Shown here: positions 55,101 through 64,000 of the stretch, in pieces | How the letters are laid out: every line of letters begins with the position of its first letter | Numbering within the stretch: the first letter of the stretch is position 1 | DNA from: Gracilariopsis chorda | Lineage: Eukaryota; Rhodophyta; Florideophyceae; Gracilariales; Gracilariaceae | DNA: 64,000 nt | NCBI GenBank assembly: GCA_003194525.1 | Contig: NBIV01000134.1 | Span: 124,001-188,000 of the forward strand | Direction: 5' to 3' | Made by a program: the position numbers and the translations under genes | The notes under the pieces: model-generated | The model's database searches: none | Told to the model about the DNA's origin: nothing | The model's input: the letters and a program-made list of their open reading frames with translations, nothing else

Positions 55101-57735
55101 TTGGCCAGCCATGGCTGTGGACTGCTACACGACTGTGCGGTCATGCACGGAGTGTGCCAAAAACCGGGTCAAACTCCGGAAGCACTCAACGAAGTTGAAG
55201 TTATTAACAGCACGGGCCCCTCTCGAGTTTGTCGCAATTGACCTCTTGGGACCGCTGCTCACCACAAAGCGTGGACATAAGTTTTTACTCGTTATCACGG
55301 ATCGTTTCTCAAAGTTGGTTCGCACCGTACCTTTACGGAAGATATCCGCTTTCGCGGTGGCGCAAGCCTTCGTCACCCATTGGGTATTTGTCTACGGACC
55401 ACCGGTTAACGTTCTATCCGATAACGGAAAGCAATTCGCATCGTGATTCTTTGAAGACGTGTGCCGGATTCTTGATATCAAAAATCTGTTCACAACGACC
55501 TACCACCCCCAGTGTAATGGGCAAGTCGAGCGGTTTAACCGAACGCTGTTAGAATCTCTCCGTTCTTACGTTGCTTATCACTCCAAAACATGGGACCTGT
55601 ACACTGACGCCTTGACGTTTGCGTATAACACACAGGTACACCGTACAACGGGTTTGACTCCATTTGAATTGGTACTTTCGCGTCATCTGCCCGCCGTAGC
55701 GTTGGAACCCCAGCCTACGCTGGCAAACTTCCCTTCCGTGAACGATTATCGCCAACGATGGAAAGCGTGGCTTACGAAGTTAATCCCGGTCGCCCGGAGC
55801 TCCATGGCACGAGCACAGGCCACGTACAAGCGTGATTTTGACTCTCGTGTACGAGGTACAGCACCGCCAATTACGGAGGGTGACTACGTCTTCGTCCGTA
55901 AGGAGCACTGGAACCCTGGTAAGGAGAAACGGCATAAGCTCTCACCCGTCGCGGACGGTCCCTATAAGGTCATATCAGTGGATAACGACACCTTAGCGGT
56001 GCAAATGAACGACGCTCATGAGCGGATTTCCCGCGATCGCGTTGTTATGGCACCGCCACCCTCCGTAGAGGTCGCTTACCAAAATGAGAACCAACACACC
56101 CCAGTGGAACAACCCACATCTGTGGTTAACAGGCTTTCTGTGCTGCCACACCCTTCAAGGGGACTCTCAGATATACCGTCCTTATCGGACGCAGGCCCGA
56201 ATGGCCTTTCTTCCCTAACGCCACCGCGCGGTGTCTATACCCGCAGTTTGGGCGCTTCTACCACTCCCCATGCCGCTCCGTGTAAGGAGGGGGAGGAGGA
56301 CCCTAACTCTCGTCGAGAGACTGAAACCGCTTCGTCGCGTCATGACAACCGTGGTGCACGGAACTCCGGACACATCGAAAAGGATAATAGTGGACAGAGA
56401 TTTCCGTCTACTGACCTGCCATCTTCGCGTTTGCGCGCTACAGCTACCGCTGAACCCTCTCGAGGAAGTTCTACCGCATCTGCGCCAGATCGCACTCCCC
56501 ACCGGGATTCTAGTCGTCAAAATGCACCACACAGTGGGAAGTCTTTCGCCAAAGTGAAATCGTCGCAGGAAACTAATCACGTTCGCGATACTGAACCGGC
56601 TGTGCCGTCGAGCGTTGATCTGCATTCCGTGGGTCACGGTTCGTCAACAACAGCTACGCTGGATAATGCAGAGCAGGCCCTCGCGGGATCCTCTGAGCCG
56701 ACTACACCGGACGTGGTAACTCCTACTGCACGGCAGAACACACCGGCCAGGCCGGGCAAGCACACCGTACAGAACGGAAGGAAAACGACCAGCAAGCTGG
56801 ATTCTGGTTTAGGACCATCGCGCAGTCGCGAACTCACTCCGAGTGTCTCGGTTGATCCCGACAGTGTCGCCGAAGTCACACCGGTCACTCCCGAAGGAAA
56901 GCATGTCAAAGACGGAAATACTTCGTCGCCGAAGCGAGACAACACACCGGCAGCGCCGTTGCAGCTGCCCTCACGTAAGGAGGCGGAACGCGACACGGCG
57001 CTGACAACCCTCGACCATCTATTGCAAACGGCACGTGACCCCAACACCGTACGGACGGCAAAGGCACCAATCACCGCCCGAGGCGAGCCGACGCGTACTG
57101 TACGACGCACCGTGGTGCAACCGACTTCGTCGTCTGGAGCACCCCCGTCAAGACGGATATCTACACACAAACCTGTGGTTCGCGACCCAGATGCTCATCT
57201 TCCAGATGCGTTAGAAGCCCCTCAAAGGGTGTCGTCAATAGACGCCCCCTCAAGGAGTGAAGAAACCGCGAAGCGGGATACTTTAACCCACAGCAAGGGT
57301 CCCGATACGCACCGTCAAGTGGTCGACGCAACCGGCCGTGCCGAGGACCTCCAGGCCCGCGAAGCGGATGAACCTACCCGGAAACCGGTTAATGACCCCT
57401 CTCAGGGAATGGAAAGGCAGTACCAAGCCATGCCCCTTCCGGGGAAGACTGTCCAATACCCACCAGTGGTGGTAGAGCTTGCCGTGCAGGACGCGATAAA
57501 GCGAACACGGCGAGGCCGGGAAGTCTACAAACAGGAGTTTGTTGTTGACCACATTGTGGAACATTCTTACCATCCAGATGGTTACATCCAGTACCGCGTA
57601 TGCTGGTACGGTTTCGGGCCCGAATATGATTCGGATGAGCTGATAGAGCACCTCCCACGTTCAAAAGTGGTGTCATATCATCGCAGAACGCGAACGGGAA
57701 TCCCGGCATCGGTGATAAACGCCCAAGTGGGATAA
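52185..57735 (+). pseudogene. Gypsy copy 3 pol region
   Basis: Fossil pol. Parts in order: aspartic protease (VLTVLDTGADPKF); reverse transcriptase (RMPFGLTNAPATFQRAID; FYLDDIIVFSDN); RNase H (TVDTDASDYQVGCALF); tether and integrase (HLSHYSKLGGHAG; CTECAKN; VAIDLLGPL; LSDNGKQFAS; QCNGQVERFNRT); C-terminal WNPGKEKRHKLSPVADGPY; a Pro/Ser/Thr-rich linker of about 450 residues; and a chromodomain at about 57.53-57.69 kb (YKQEFVVDHIVEHSYHPDG; EHLPRSKVVSYHRRT). Nearly whole, with about three breaks. Confidence 0.85.
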
Positions 57736-57748
57736 GCAAGCCACTGCG

Positions 57749-57838
57749 GTGGAAGGAAGGAAAGGAAGGAAAGAAAGGAAGGAAAGGAAGGATCGAGTTG
57801 TGGTGTGGAAAGGAAGGAAAGAAAGGAAAGAAGAAGGA
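57749..57838 (+). repeat. Homopurine GGAAA/GGAAGG repeat between convergent genes
   Basis: A run of GGAAGGAAAGGAAGG-type units broken once by GATCGAGTTGTGGTGT. It lies about 10 bp after the pol stop and before the end of the opposite-strand gene. Confidence 0.85.
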
Positions 57839-57946
57839 ACACAAGTCAACTTGGATTTTATTCGATACGATCGATGGAACACCGACTAGTCGGAGGACTA
57901 CACTACGTCACAAAGTTGCACCCCCATGGTGAGGGAACACCCCCCC

Positions 57947-59776
57947 TTACGGGTTGGAACCGCCCCCACCTTGGTGGTTATTTCCCTGGAGTCGGGCGAT
58001 CAGAGCATCCCGTATCGCGGTGACATCGCCACCAGCCTCGTTATCTCCCAGCCCCACTTGGCGGAGGAACTGAGATATCATGGCGGCCTGGCCCGCCGGG
58101 GCGACGTTCGCCTCACCCGGCGTAGATGACCCACCAGTGAGAAGACCGACAGACGGACCAGACGGCTGACCCGCAGGGGCGGCTACGGGAGCACTAATAC
58201 CATAGGGTTCTCCCTCCACCTCGGCGTGACCTGCACCTTCGTTGGGCTCGTTGTCGAACATCGGATCCTCACCGTCGTAGACGTTGTAGTACTCGTCGGC
58301 GTCAACAAAACCGGTCGGATGCCCCTCGGGGATATATCTCGGTGCAAACCGGAGCTCGTTCGCTTCCTCCGCGGAGATCTAATGCCCCTCCCAAGGGTTG
58401 AAGTAGATGAAGTCACCCGCGAGCGGAGTTCGACGCCTTGGCGACAGGTCCTGTATCCTGCTACCGGCAGTACGCCCACTCTGCTCTAGAGGAACCGAGG
58501 CCCAGTCAACCTGGTCGATGAAATCGAGGAGCCCCGCTACTTCGTCAGCGTTTTCCTCACCACCTAGTGGGATTCGTAAGTCCAGCGCTCGGATGGCGGC
58601 ACGGACCCGCAACGGGATGAACCACAGTCTGTACTGGTCATAAACCTCCCAGAGGATGAAAGCCGCTGTGGGGACCGCCCATTCGGTGACCACCACGGAC
58701 CAGAGCCCGGACTGAGGATCCTCGATGAGGTATGAGCCGTAATACGTGATCAAGGGAGGCAACTCGATGTAGCAACCTCGGCACGCTTCGAGATGCGACC
58801 ACCACGGTGGAATCGGAACGTACCGACCCCGTCGGTTGACCACGCGGATGCGTTCGACTTCTACGTTCTGATACGGAATCAAATACGCGAATCGGGACCG
58901 TGCTCGCCACTCAAACCGTATCATCGACAAGAAGTTGGCCCTCGCCAAGCGACGCATATAGCGGAATTCAGCCCGAATGATCGGTCGTGTCCAGCACACC
59001 GCGTCTTGGCGCGCCACGGGGTTGCTTCTCCACGAGAGTGTTTCTAAACCCGCGAGGCGGTCGAGGTACCCTATTACACCTTGGGTGCGATACAATCCGA
59101 TGTCGGAGCCCATACCATCGGGGATGGGATACTCGAAGGGAGCCCGGCGAAGCGGTTGATGACCAAGTAAGACCAACGCCGCGTGCGCGGAAGCTTTTGA
59201 TTCCCGACCCCGTCGGATTACCGTGTGCACGGGTATCGCTACGAGATTGCGCCAATCCCACGAAGTGGTAACAATTGCCGGAACGTCACCCGGGAGCATC
59301 CCGTTTCCATCGTTAGACATCGCCAGAAGCGCATCATTGAACACCGCAGTCGGGTGGAACCACGGCGCCAGCCGGAGAGTCATCGCATGTTGCGAAGGCT
59401 GCAGCCCGACCAGCATGTCGTACGACGGCCACGCTGCCGTTGGATACCCTCCCGCGGGAGCCGCACTCGCATTTGCGCCTGTTTGTTGCGACGGAGTTGA
59501 GAGACCGCTCTGCGGTAGAGGCACGGAATGAAATCCGGAGAAGTACTGTAACGGTGTGTTGTTGCCGGCGTTGCCGTTGTTGTTGTTCATCGTAGATGAG
59601 GGAAGCCGAGGAATCGGAGAAGAAGGCCGCGAAAGCGTGTGTGTTGTTGGAAGAACCTCTTGAGAGTTGCTCGCAGATTTGCTGTTCGCAGCTATGTGCT
59701 CGTTACCCAGAGTGGGATGGAGAACCGGCGAGCCAGACTTACATTTATGCACGCTGCCCGGTGCTTCCGTTGCCAT
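57947..59776 (-). CDS. Opposite-strand accessory gene of gypsy copy 3
   Basis: Starts at the ATG at 59776, 36 bp from the inner edge of the 3' LTR. Its first 465 codons are open, and a homologous C-terminal part (GLLTGGSSTPGEANVAPAGQ, then a short helix AAMISQFLRQVGL) extends to 57947; about one break. The conserved core includes APWFHPTAV, DWRNLVAIP, EFRYMRR, RFEWRARSRFAYLIPYQN, RRGRYVPIPPWWSHLEACRG, FILWEVYDQYRLWFIP, LDLRIPLGGEENADEVAGLL and DLSPRRRTPLAGDFIYFNPW. It is homologous to 36281-38122 (+) and 16923-18539 (-). No membrane helix or known catalytic motif. Confidence 0.75.
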
Positions 59777-59799
59777 CTTTGATGTCGTATTCGCACCTC

Positions 59800-59811
59800 A
59801 GGAGGGGGATA
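59800..59811 (+). promoter_or_regulatory. Polypurine tract of gypsy copy 3
   Basis: AGGAGGGGGATA directly precedes the TGAAGTGCAA start of the 3' LTR. Confidence 0.75.
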
Positions 59812-60700
59812 TGAAGTGCAACCCTCTTTAGGGAGGTTTCCATAGACTTGGTGTTTTTGCCGCTTTCGCGTGTTTATGATTATTACCGCTATTAGCGGGT
59901 GTCTCAGCCCTCAGCGGATCCGCACTGTGCACCAGGTGCACACCTGTGCATGCGCCGTGTGCCGCCCAAGGCGTGAGTGGACAACGTGTGACACCGATAG
60001 TAAAGAGGAGGTTGGCACCACAGTGTGGACATTTAGTTAATATATATTTATTATTTATAATTTATCTACGCTACAGTAGGGGGATTAATACACTATATAG
60101 TGGCTCGGCGACCCCGCCCTGACACTGAGTAAACTTCCCCAACCAGGGGTTCTTGGCTCTAAGCCTTTTTCCGCTTTCGCGAGTCTTCTACACTCTTCGG
60201 AGCTAAAGCCGCGTTACCACTGTTGGCTTATCCCCCTGCGTCAACAGGACCACCACCGCCTTAGGCGTTTGTTATCAACTTCACCACCGCAGTGTACTCA
60301 CCCCTGTACAGGGTTTCCCTTTATTTCCCCGTGTGGCTCCGTTGGCCCACGCCCCCCCCCCCCGTCGCCCACACCGGGCACGCCCCTATTTTCCCTACCC
60401 ACTCTTGTGGTTGTTGCCCCTTTTCGGTTGTGAGTGGTTGTCACCGCTGTCGCGTGTGCCACCGTACCGGTGTCTCGTGACGCCACTCCCACTTCCGTGG
60501 ACTCGTACTCCATTGGAGGAATATCATACCATTAGTGGCGATTCTACCCACTCTCCCCGCTTGGCATGAGGGTGAGCCTCGGCTTTACAACCCGACTCCG
60601 TCGTGCTCATCTGAAGTGGCTCCGTTCGCTGTGCTACCCTATCGAGGGGAAGATGTCGAACGTTTTCGTGTGTTGTCCCGCTCGCGGGTATTGCACTACA
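59812..60700 (+). repeat. Gypsy copy 3, 3' LTR
   Basis: 889-bp partner of 49067-49953. It must supply any promoter for the opposite-strand gene that starts 36 bp away. Confidence 0.9.
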
Positions 60701-60849
60701 CGTTCCAACGATTAAGTTCTAGAATTACTACGGACGCAGCTCGTCGAGGTATCATTATTGAGCTGGCTGTTCGCCTTTTTAACTTTCGCACACGTGTCAT
60801 GGGGCGTAATCGAATTGCAGGAACATACAATCCGGTTCCTTTATTGTGA
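60701..60849 (+). pseudogene. Harbinger transposase, C-terminal part
   Basis: Directly after the 3' LTR the frame reads FQRLSSRITTDAARRGIIIE, then LAVRLFNFRTRVMGRNRI and a stop. This is the usual HARBI1-like C-terminus that follows the AEWG-R-L motif, which lies on the far side of gypsy copy 3 at 49.04 kb. The split is due to the retrotransposon insertion. Confidence 0.8.
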
Positions 60850-60983
60850 GCGCGGGCTGTAGCCCAAGGAGCAAAGTGCGCAAATGAGAGCGCCACCGAG
60901 CTTTAATGCACACTTGCCTCGCAGGGCTACAACCCGCGTGAGCGGAAATCATCATCGCCGAAAGCACTTTCTGAACGATTTTG

Positions 60984-61821
60984 TTACTGTTGGTTGACCG
61001 CACCAGCGCTGTTAGACAGCTTCCTCACTATTTGGTGAAGTGGAGCGCTAAGGCCAGAAATCATGGCCTTCGTATCCAAAATGCTCTTATTCACGTCTTC
61101 CCTCAAAGCCTTCACTTCTTTGTTGACTAGTTTTGCAACCATTTGTACATGATCTATAGTTCTTCCGCCACCTTTTGCAGTAGGTGACAAAAAACTATCA
61201 ATTAATTACATAAAATGCGTCATTAACTCAACAATGCTTATTAAAGTGTCTTCCACCTTGGTTTGTGCCATGGAAACCGGTTATACCAATTGGAGGTTTT
61301 CTTTGAGGTGAACCAATCCCTCCTTCTGCATTATCTTCATCCTCTACAGCGTTTGTTTGTTCTGCATCCTCGTCACCATTGGTATCGTCTTCTTTGAGCT
61401 TTACAGCGATTTTTCCTTGTATGCTACGTGCAATCGTTTTTGCCCTACGAACATCAGGAGAGCACATAGGATCACAGGTTGGCTTTTTGGCGTTGCAGAG
61501 CTTGTCGAATTTGTTTTCGAGAGAATCATGGTCAAGTATAGAGCGAGAGTTTTTTTCGCACTATTCCGTACATTATTCGGCTACGAGCGCCTATATATTA
61601 ACGCCAATGGGTTCAATGAGCTCTACTATATCAAGCAAGCTAACCATGTCATCCTTGGTATAGTTTGGGTCTATACTGTGGCCTTCTGGTTTGAAATTGA
61701 GAGCTTTGGTTGGGAAGGTTGTGTTTTTCTTGGATGGTATAGCGGCAGTACTGGTGTTCGTGGAGTTTGAATGAATAGGAGATGATGCAGGTGTTATATT
61801 CATATCAGTGGATTGCGGCAT
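60984..61821 (-). pseudogene. Harbinger accessory DNA-binding protein (DUF6818-like)
   Basis: Minus strand from ATG 61821: Ser/Thr/Pro-rich N-terminus, then YTKDDMVSLLDIVELIEPIG (a SANT/trihelix-like start). The second half is in another frame near 61.53-61.45 kb: LDHDSLENKFDKLCNAKKPT, then CSPDVRRAKTIARSIQGKI. An acidic linker (DDTNGDEDAEQ) and a C-terminal helical tail (KLVNKEVKALREDVNKSIL) follow, ending at 60984. At least two frame changes and a stop are present, so it is broken. Known from the family: Harbinger elements pair a transposase with a Myb-like protein that binds the transposon ends and aids nuclear import. It converges on the transposase gene. The DUF6818 assignment is from memory of the KPT-DP-x-P-x-R-AK signature. 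Confidence 0.55.
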
Positions 61822-61949
61822 GTTTCGAGAGTCATGTTGTCAAAGCTGGTGCGGCGATTAAGGGAGATAGAACGAAATGATTGCTGGCTGTGTGCAAGAA
61901 GGATGCTAGGCACTCACATGCATGTTTTATCGGGTGTTACGGTTTGTAG

Positions 61950-62026
61950 TTTGGCGCCAATATTTGACCTATCATCTGGCGCTCGTGTTTTCGAATCGCA
62001 GATGGGCCGCGCCAAATATTTGGTCC
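61950..62026 (+). promoter_or_regulatory. Twin E2F-like / palindromic boxes
   Basis: GCGCCAATATTTGACC (61954-61969) and GCGCCAAATATTTGGTCC (62009-62026) are imperfect direct repeats. The first overlaps TTTGGCGCC (61950-61958), the second CGCGCCAAA (62008-62016), both fitting the E2F consensus TTTSGCGC in some orientation. CCAAATATTTGG (62012-62023) is a perfect palindrome. They lie upstream of the accessory gene (-) and the KH gene (+). Confidence 0.45.
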
Positions 62027-62029
62027 GTT

Positions 62030-62772
62030 GGCTATCTGTCAGTTTCCGAATGCACTCATTATTGTGTACACTACAGGCATTAGGCATATGCCTACACGTG
62101 TGGATGTTCTTTAGGCTTTGCACCGACACGTGGAAATGCATTTAGCTCTGTTACCAACTGTACCGCCCGACGCTTTGGCACAATTCTTCTGCACTGCATC
62201 GTGATAGGCTACTTCACTACAAGCGTACGAACCGTACTCTATGATGCCACTGAGCTGCATCCTGACAACGTCGGGCCCGAACGGTATTATTCTTATTCGT
62301 CTGCGGCAGGTCCACAGTGGTCGTCCCATGTAACTTGCAAGTGAGTGAAAGAGGCGGGAGCTTGATGTCAGAACATTTCCGCCCGCTTCCTGCCGTCATG
62401 GAACGCTATTTCTACTTACTACCCGCTCCCCTTCACTCTACATCGGTACGCTACTGGCTACAAATCGTGTAGTGCGTGAACGCCCCTCAGCCATGACCTA
62501 CAGACTCTTCCTTTCAGAACCCCTCTTGGGCCTCACCGCAGCCTTAGACCGCGTCCTCAGCCAAACCGCAAGACGCATATTTCTAGTTTTCACCCCGATA
62601 GTGAGCAATTTTCTCTTCTACAGCTCACAGGCGTCTCATTTCTGCGCCCCTCAGCCTTAAATCCATCAGTCATTCGCCCCGCGTTCCTATTGTCGACCCA
62701 TCACAATCGAATTACACAAGAATTCCCGCCTTCGCCTCTCCCGACGCTCATCATCTCCCACCTCCTTCGATC
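62030..62772. other. Non-coding stretch upstream of the KH-domain gene
   Basis: No supportable gene; a 62-codon frame at 62472-62660 looks like chance. TTTTCTCTTCTACAG at 62609-62623 could be a 3' splice site, so a 5' exon or leader intron of the KH gene is possible. The right end of the Harbinger element should lie in or just before this stretch but was not found. Confidence 0.4.
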
Positions 62773-64000
62773 ATGCCTTCCTCGCATCTTAGGCATTCTC
62801 TCGATGATCCAACTTCTCGCGCACGCCAAATAGCAAGGTCCTTCCGTCGAAACCCTTCCTCACCTAACTTGACCTTAACTCTACCAACAAAGAGGCTCCA
62901 TCCGGACCATCCGCATCCTGAATCCCAGGTTCGATCTGTCATTCGTCGTACAGAATCTTCCTCATCAATGTCAGACTCTCCCGGTACAGAATTGGGTCCC
63001 GTGTTGTCCTCCCCACCCTCTCCATGCGCAGCTCCTTCTGCTTTCATGTCGAGTCCTTCCACTCGTGGCAACCCAGACGACCCTGAAGCAAATCTTGCTG
63101 ATGCTCGTTTCATGCAGTCGCAGACTCACGAACATGTAATTGTTCCTGCAGAGCATGTTGGTATTATCATTGGTAAGCATGGTGATACAATCAAAGCTAT
63201 ACAAAACACATCCGGTGCTGTGGTTTCCATGGATCGCGATTATCCGAGTCGCGATAGGAAGTTTCGCATAAGCGGCACCGAAAGCGCTGTGGCTCATTGC
63301 AGGACTCTTATCCAACGTCGCCTTGACGCTGCTCGAGATCGCTTCGGTTCATCGTCAGAGACTAGAGAGATGTGGATCCCCATCTCGAAAATAGGTTTAG
63401 TAATTGGAGTCGGTGGGGTGACTATTCGATCTATCAAGGAGAAGACTGGGGCTTATGTTACTGTACATAACAACGAAGTCCAGGGGGGTCGCAAGCTGCT
63501 CACGATACATGGCACAATGCCCCAGACTTCTCACGCTCGTCAGCTGATCATTGATATTCTCCAAAACGCTCCTCCCACGCCACCGCGTGAAATGCCCGCA
63601 GATATCTATCACGATACAACCGCGATTTATATCCCACGCGCAGCTGTGGGATCTGTTATAGGTTCGCGCGGTACAACTCTTCGACTACTACATCAGAAAA
63701 GTGGAGCAATAATTAAGGTCGCATCTGACGAAGAGGCTGGAGACAGTGCCGAAAGGCAGATAATTATAGCGGGCACCACAGCTTCAATCGATCGTGCGCG
63801 TTCGATGATACAATACGTCATTCGCGAAGGATCTTTGCGTGAGTACGATAATACCCGGGCAGAATCTCCCCACCAGCGGAGGGACGGCGTCCTCCCTATT
63901 GACAGTGTTTCCAGATTACTTGACATTCGCCGCAGAGCACTTGCCCAAGGAAGGAAAGAGGATTCTTTCGTTCTTTCTGCAGATCATATAGGTTTGCTCA
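62773..64000 (+). CDS. Multi-KH-domain RNA-binding protein (5' part, runs off the window)
   Basis: Open without interruption from ATG 62773, the first in a frame that opens at 62605, to the window end, giving 409 residues so far. Residues 1-118 are Ser/Pro-rich and disordered. KH1 is about 120-187 with the GXXG loop GKHG at 134-137 (EHVIVPAEHVGIIIGKHG). KH2 is about 199-265 with GVGG at 212-215 (WIPISKIGLVIGVGG). KH3 is about 284-353 with GSRG at 297-300 (IYIPRAAVGSVIGSRG). A fourth KH may begin at the window end (SFVLSADHIGLL). Tandem type I KH domains bind single-stranded RNA or DNA, as in FUBP, PCBP and IGF2BP proteins. It is the only clearly intact host gene here, and the sequenced part has no intron. 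Confidence 0.85.
   Translation, partial: MPSSHLRHSLDDPTSRARQIARSFRRNPSSPNLTLTLPTKRLHPDHPHPESQVRSVIRRTESSSSMSDSPGTELGPVLSSPPSPCAAPSAFMSSPSTRGNPDDPEANLADARFMQSQTHEHVIVPAEHVGIIIGKHGDTIKAIQNTSGAVVSMDRDYPSRDRKFRISGTESAVAHCRTLIQRRLDAARDRFGSSSETREMWIPISKIGLVIGVGGVTIRSIKEKTGAYVTVHNNEVQGGRKLLTIHGTMPQTSHARQLIIDILQNAPPTPPREMPADIYHDTTAIYIPRAAVGSVIGSRGTTLRLLHQKSGAIIKVASDEEAGDSAERQIIIAGTTASIDRARSMIQYVIREGSLREYDNTRAESPHQRRDGVLPIDSVSRLLDIRRRALAQGRKEDSFVLSADHIGLL

Larger units (their letters stand above)
49067..60700 (+). mobile_element. Ty3/gypsy element, copy 3 (chromodomain type), nearly complete
   Basis: 11.6-kb plus-strand element: LTRs of 887 and 889 bp, primer-binding site, gag, pol with chromodomain, an opposite-strand gene and a polypurine tract. 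Flanking 5-mers are CTTTC (49062-49066) and CGTTC (60701-60705), four of five alike. The LTRs differ at about 20 positions by eye, roughly 2-3%, so age is similar to copy 2. It looks nearly whole, with a few breaks. It landed inside a Harbinger transposase gene, whose coding sequence resumes directly after the 3' LTR. Confidence 0.9.

Noticed and set aside
1-64000. CRISPR arrays, rRNA genes, bacterial operons or replication origins
   Set aside because: No regularly spaced repeats or rRNA-like sequence seen; the content is eukaryotic transposons and a KH-domain gene.

Overview
The window looks like transposon-rich nuclear DNA of a eukaryote. The best guess is a red alga (florideophyte type). 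This rests on intron-poor open frames, chromodomain-bearing Ty3/gypsy elements, and a mix of Harbinger, pogo-like and PiggyBac/YqaJ-type DNA transposons. No sequence in the window fixes the species, so treat this as inference. I see no rRNA gene, CRISPR array or confident tRNA gene.

Layout. 0-5 kb (+): a DNA methyltransferase-like gene with DPPY and DxFAG motifs, a SET-domain gene, then charged or coiled-coil frames of unknown function. 5-6.3 kb (-): a broken gene with an N-terminal C2H2 zinc finger. 6.3-9.8 kb: no supportable gene, but a perfect 24-bp palindrome and a cluster of short inverted repeats. 9.8-19.6 kb: a very old, 5'-truncated gypsy copy (copy 1, +) with a pogo-like transposon inserted in it. 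19.6-24.2 kb: AT-rich DNA with a tRNA-like/SINE-like repeat and a decayed pogo-like transposon. 24.3-28.8 kb: a copia element (-) with LTRs of about 90 bp. 29.1-32.9 kb: a PiggyBac-like transposase (-) that also carries a YqaJ-type nuclease domain. 33-35.2 kb: a third pogo-like transposon (+). 35.3-46.9 kb: gypsy copy 2 (-). 46.9-62 kb: a Harbinger-type transposon hit twice, by a solo LTR at its transposase start codon and by gypsy copy 3 (49.07-60.70 kb, +) inside the transposase. Its accessory gene (-) lies at 61 kb. 62.8-64 kb (+): the start of a host multi-KH-domain RNA-binding protein that runs off the window.

The most notable system is in the three gypsy copies. Each carries, besides gag-pol, a large extra gene on the opposite strand between the end of pol and the 3' LTR, converging on gag-pol. 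The three proteins are clearly homologous, match no family I recognise, and show no envelope features. In copies 2 and 3 the extra gene starts within about 50 bp of the 3' LTR, so it is probably transcribed from an antisense promoter in that LTR. In the oldest copy the extra gene is still largely open although gag-pol is heavily broken.
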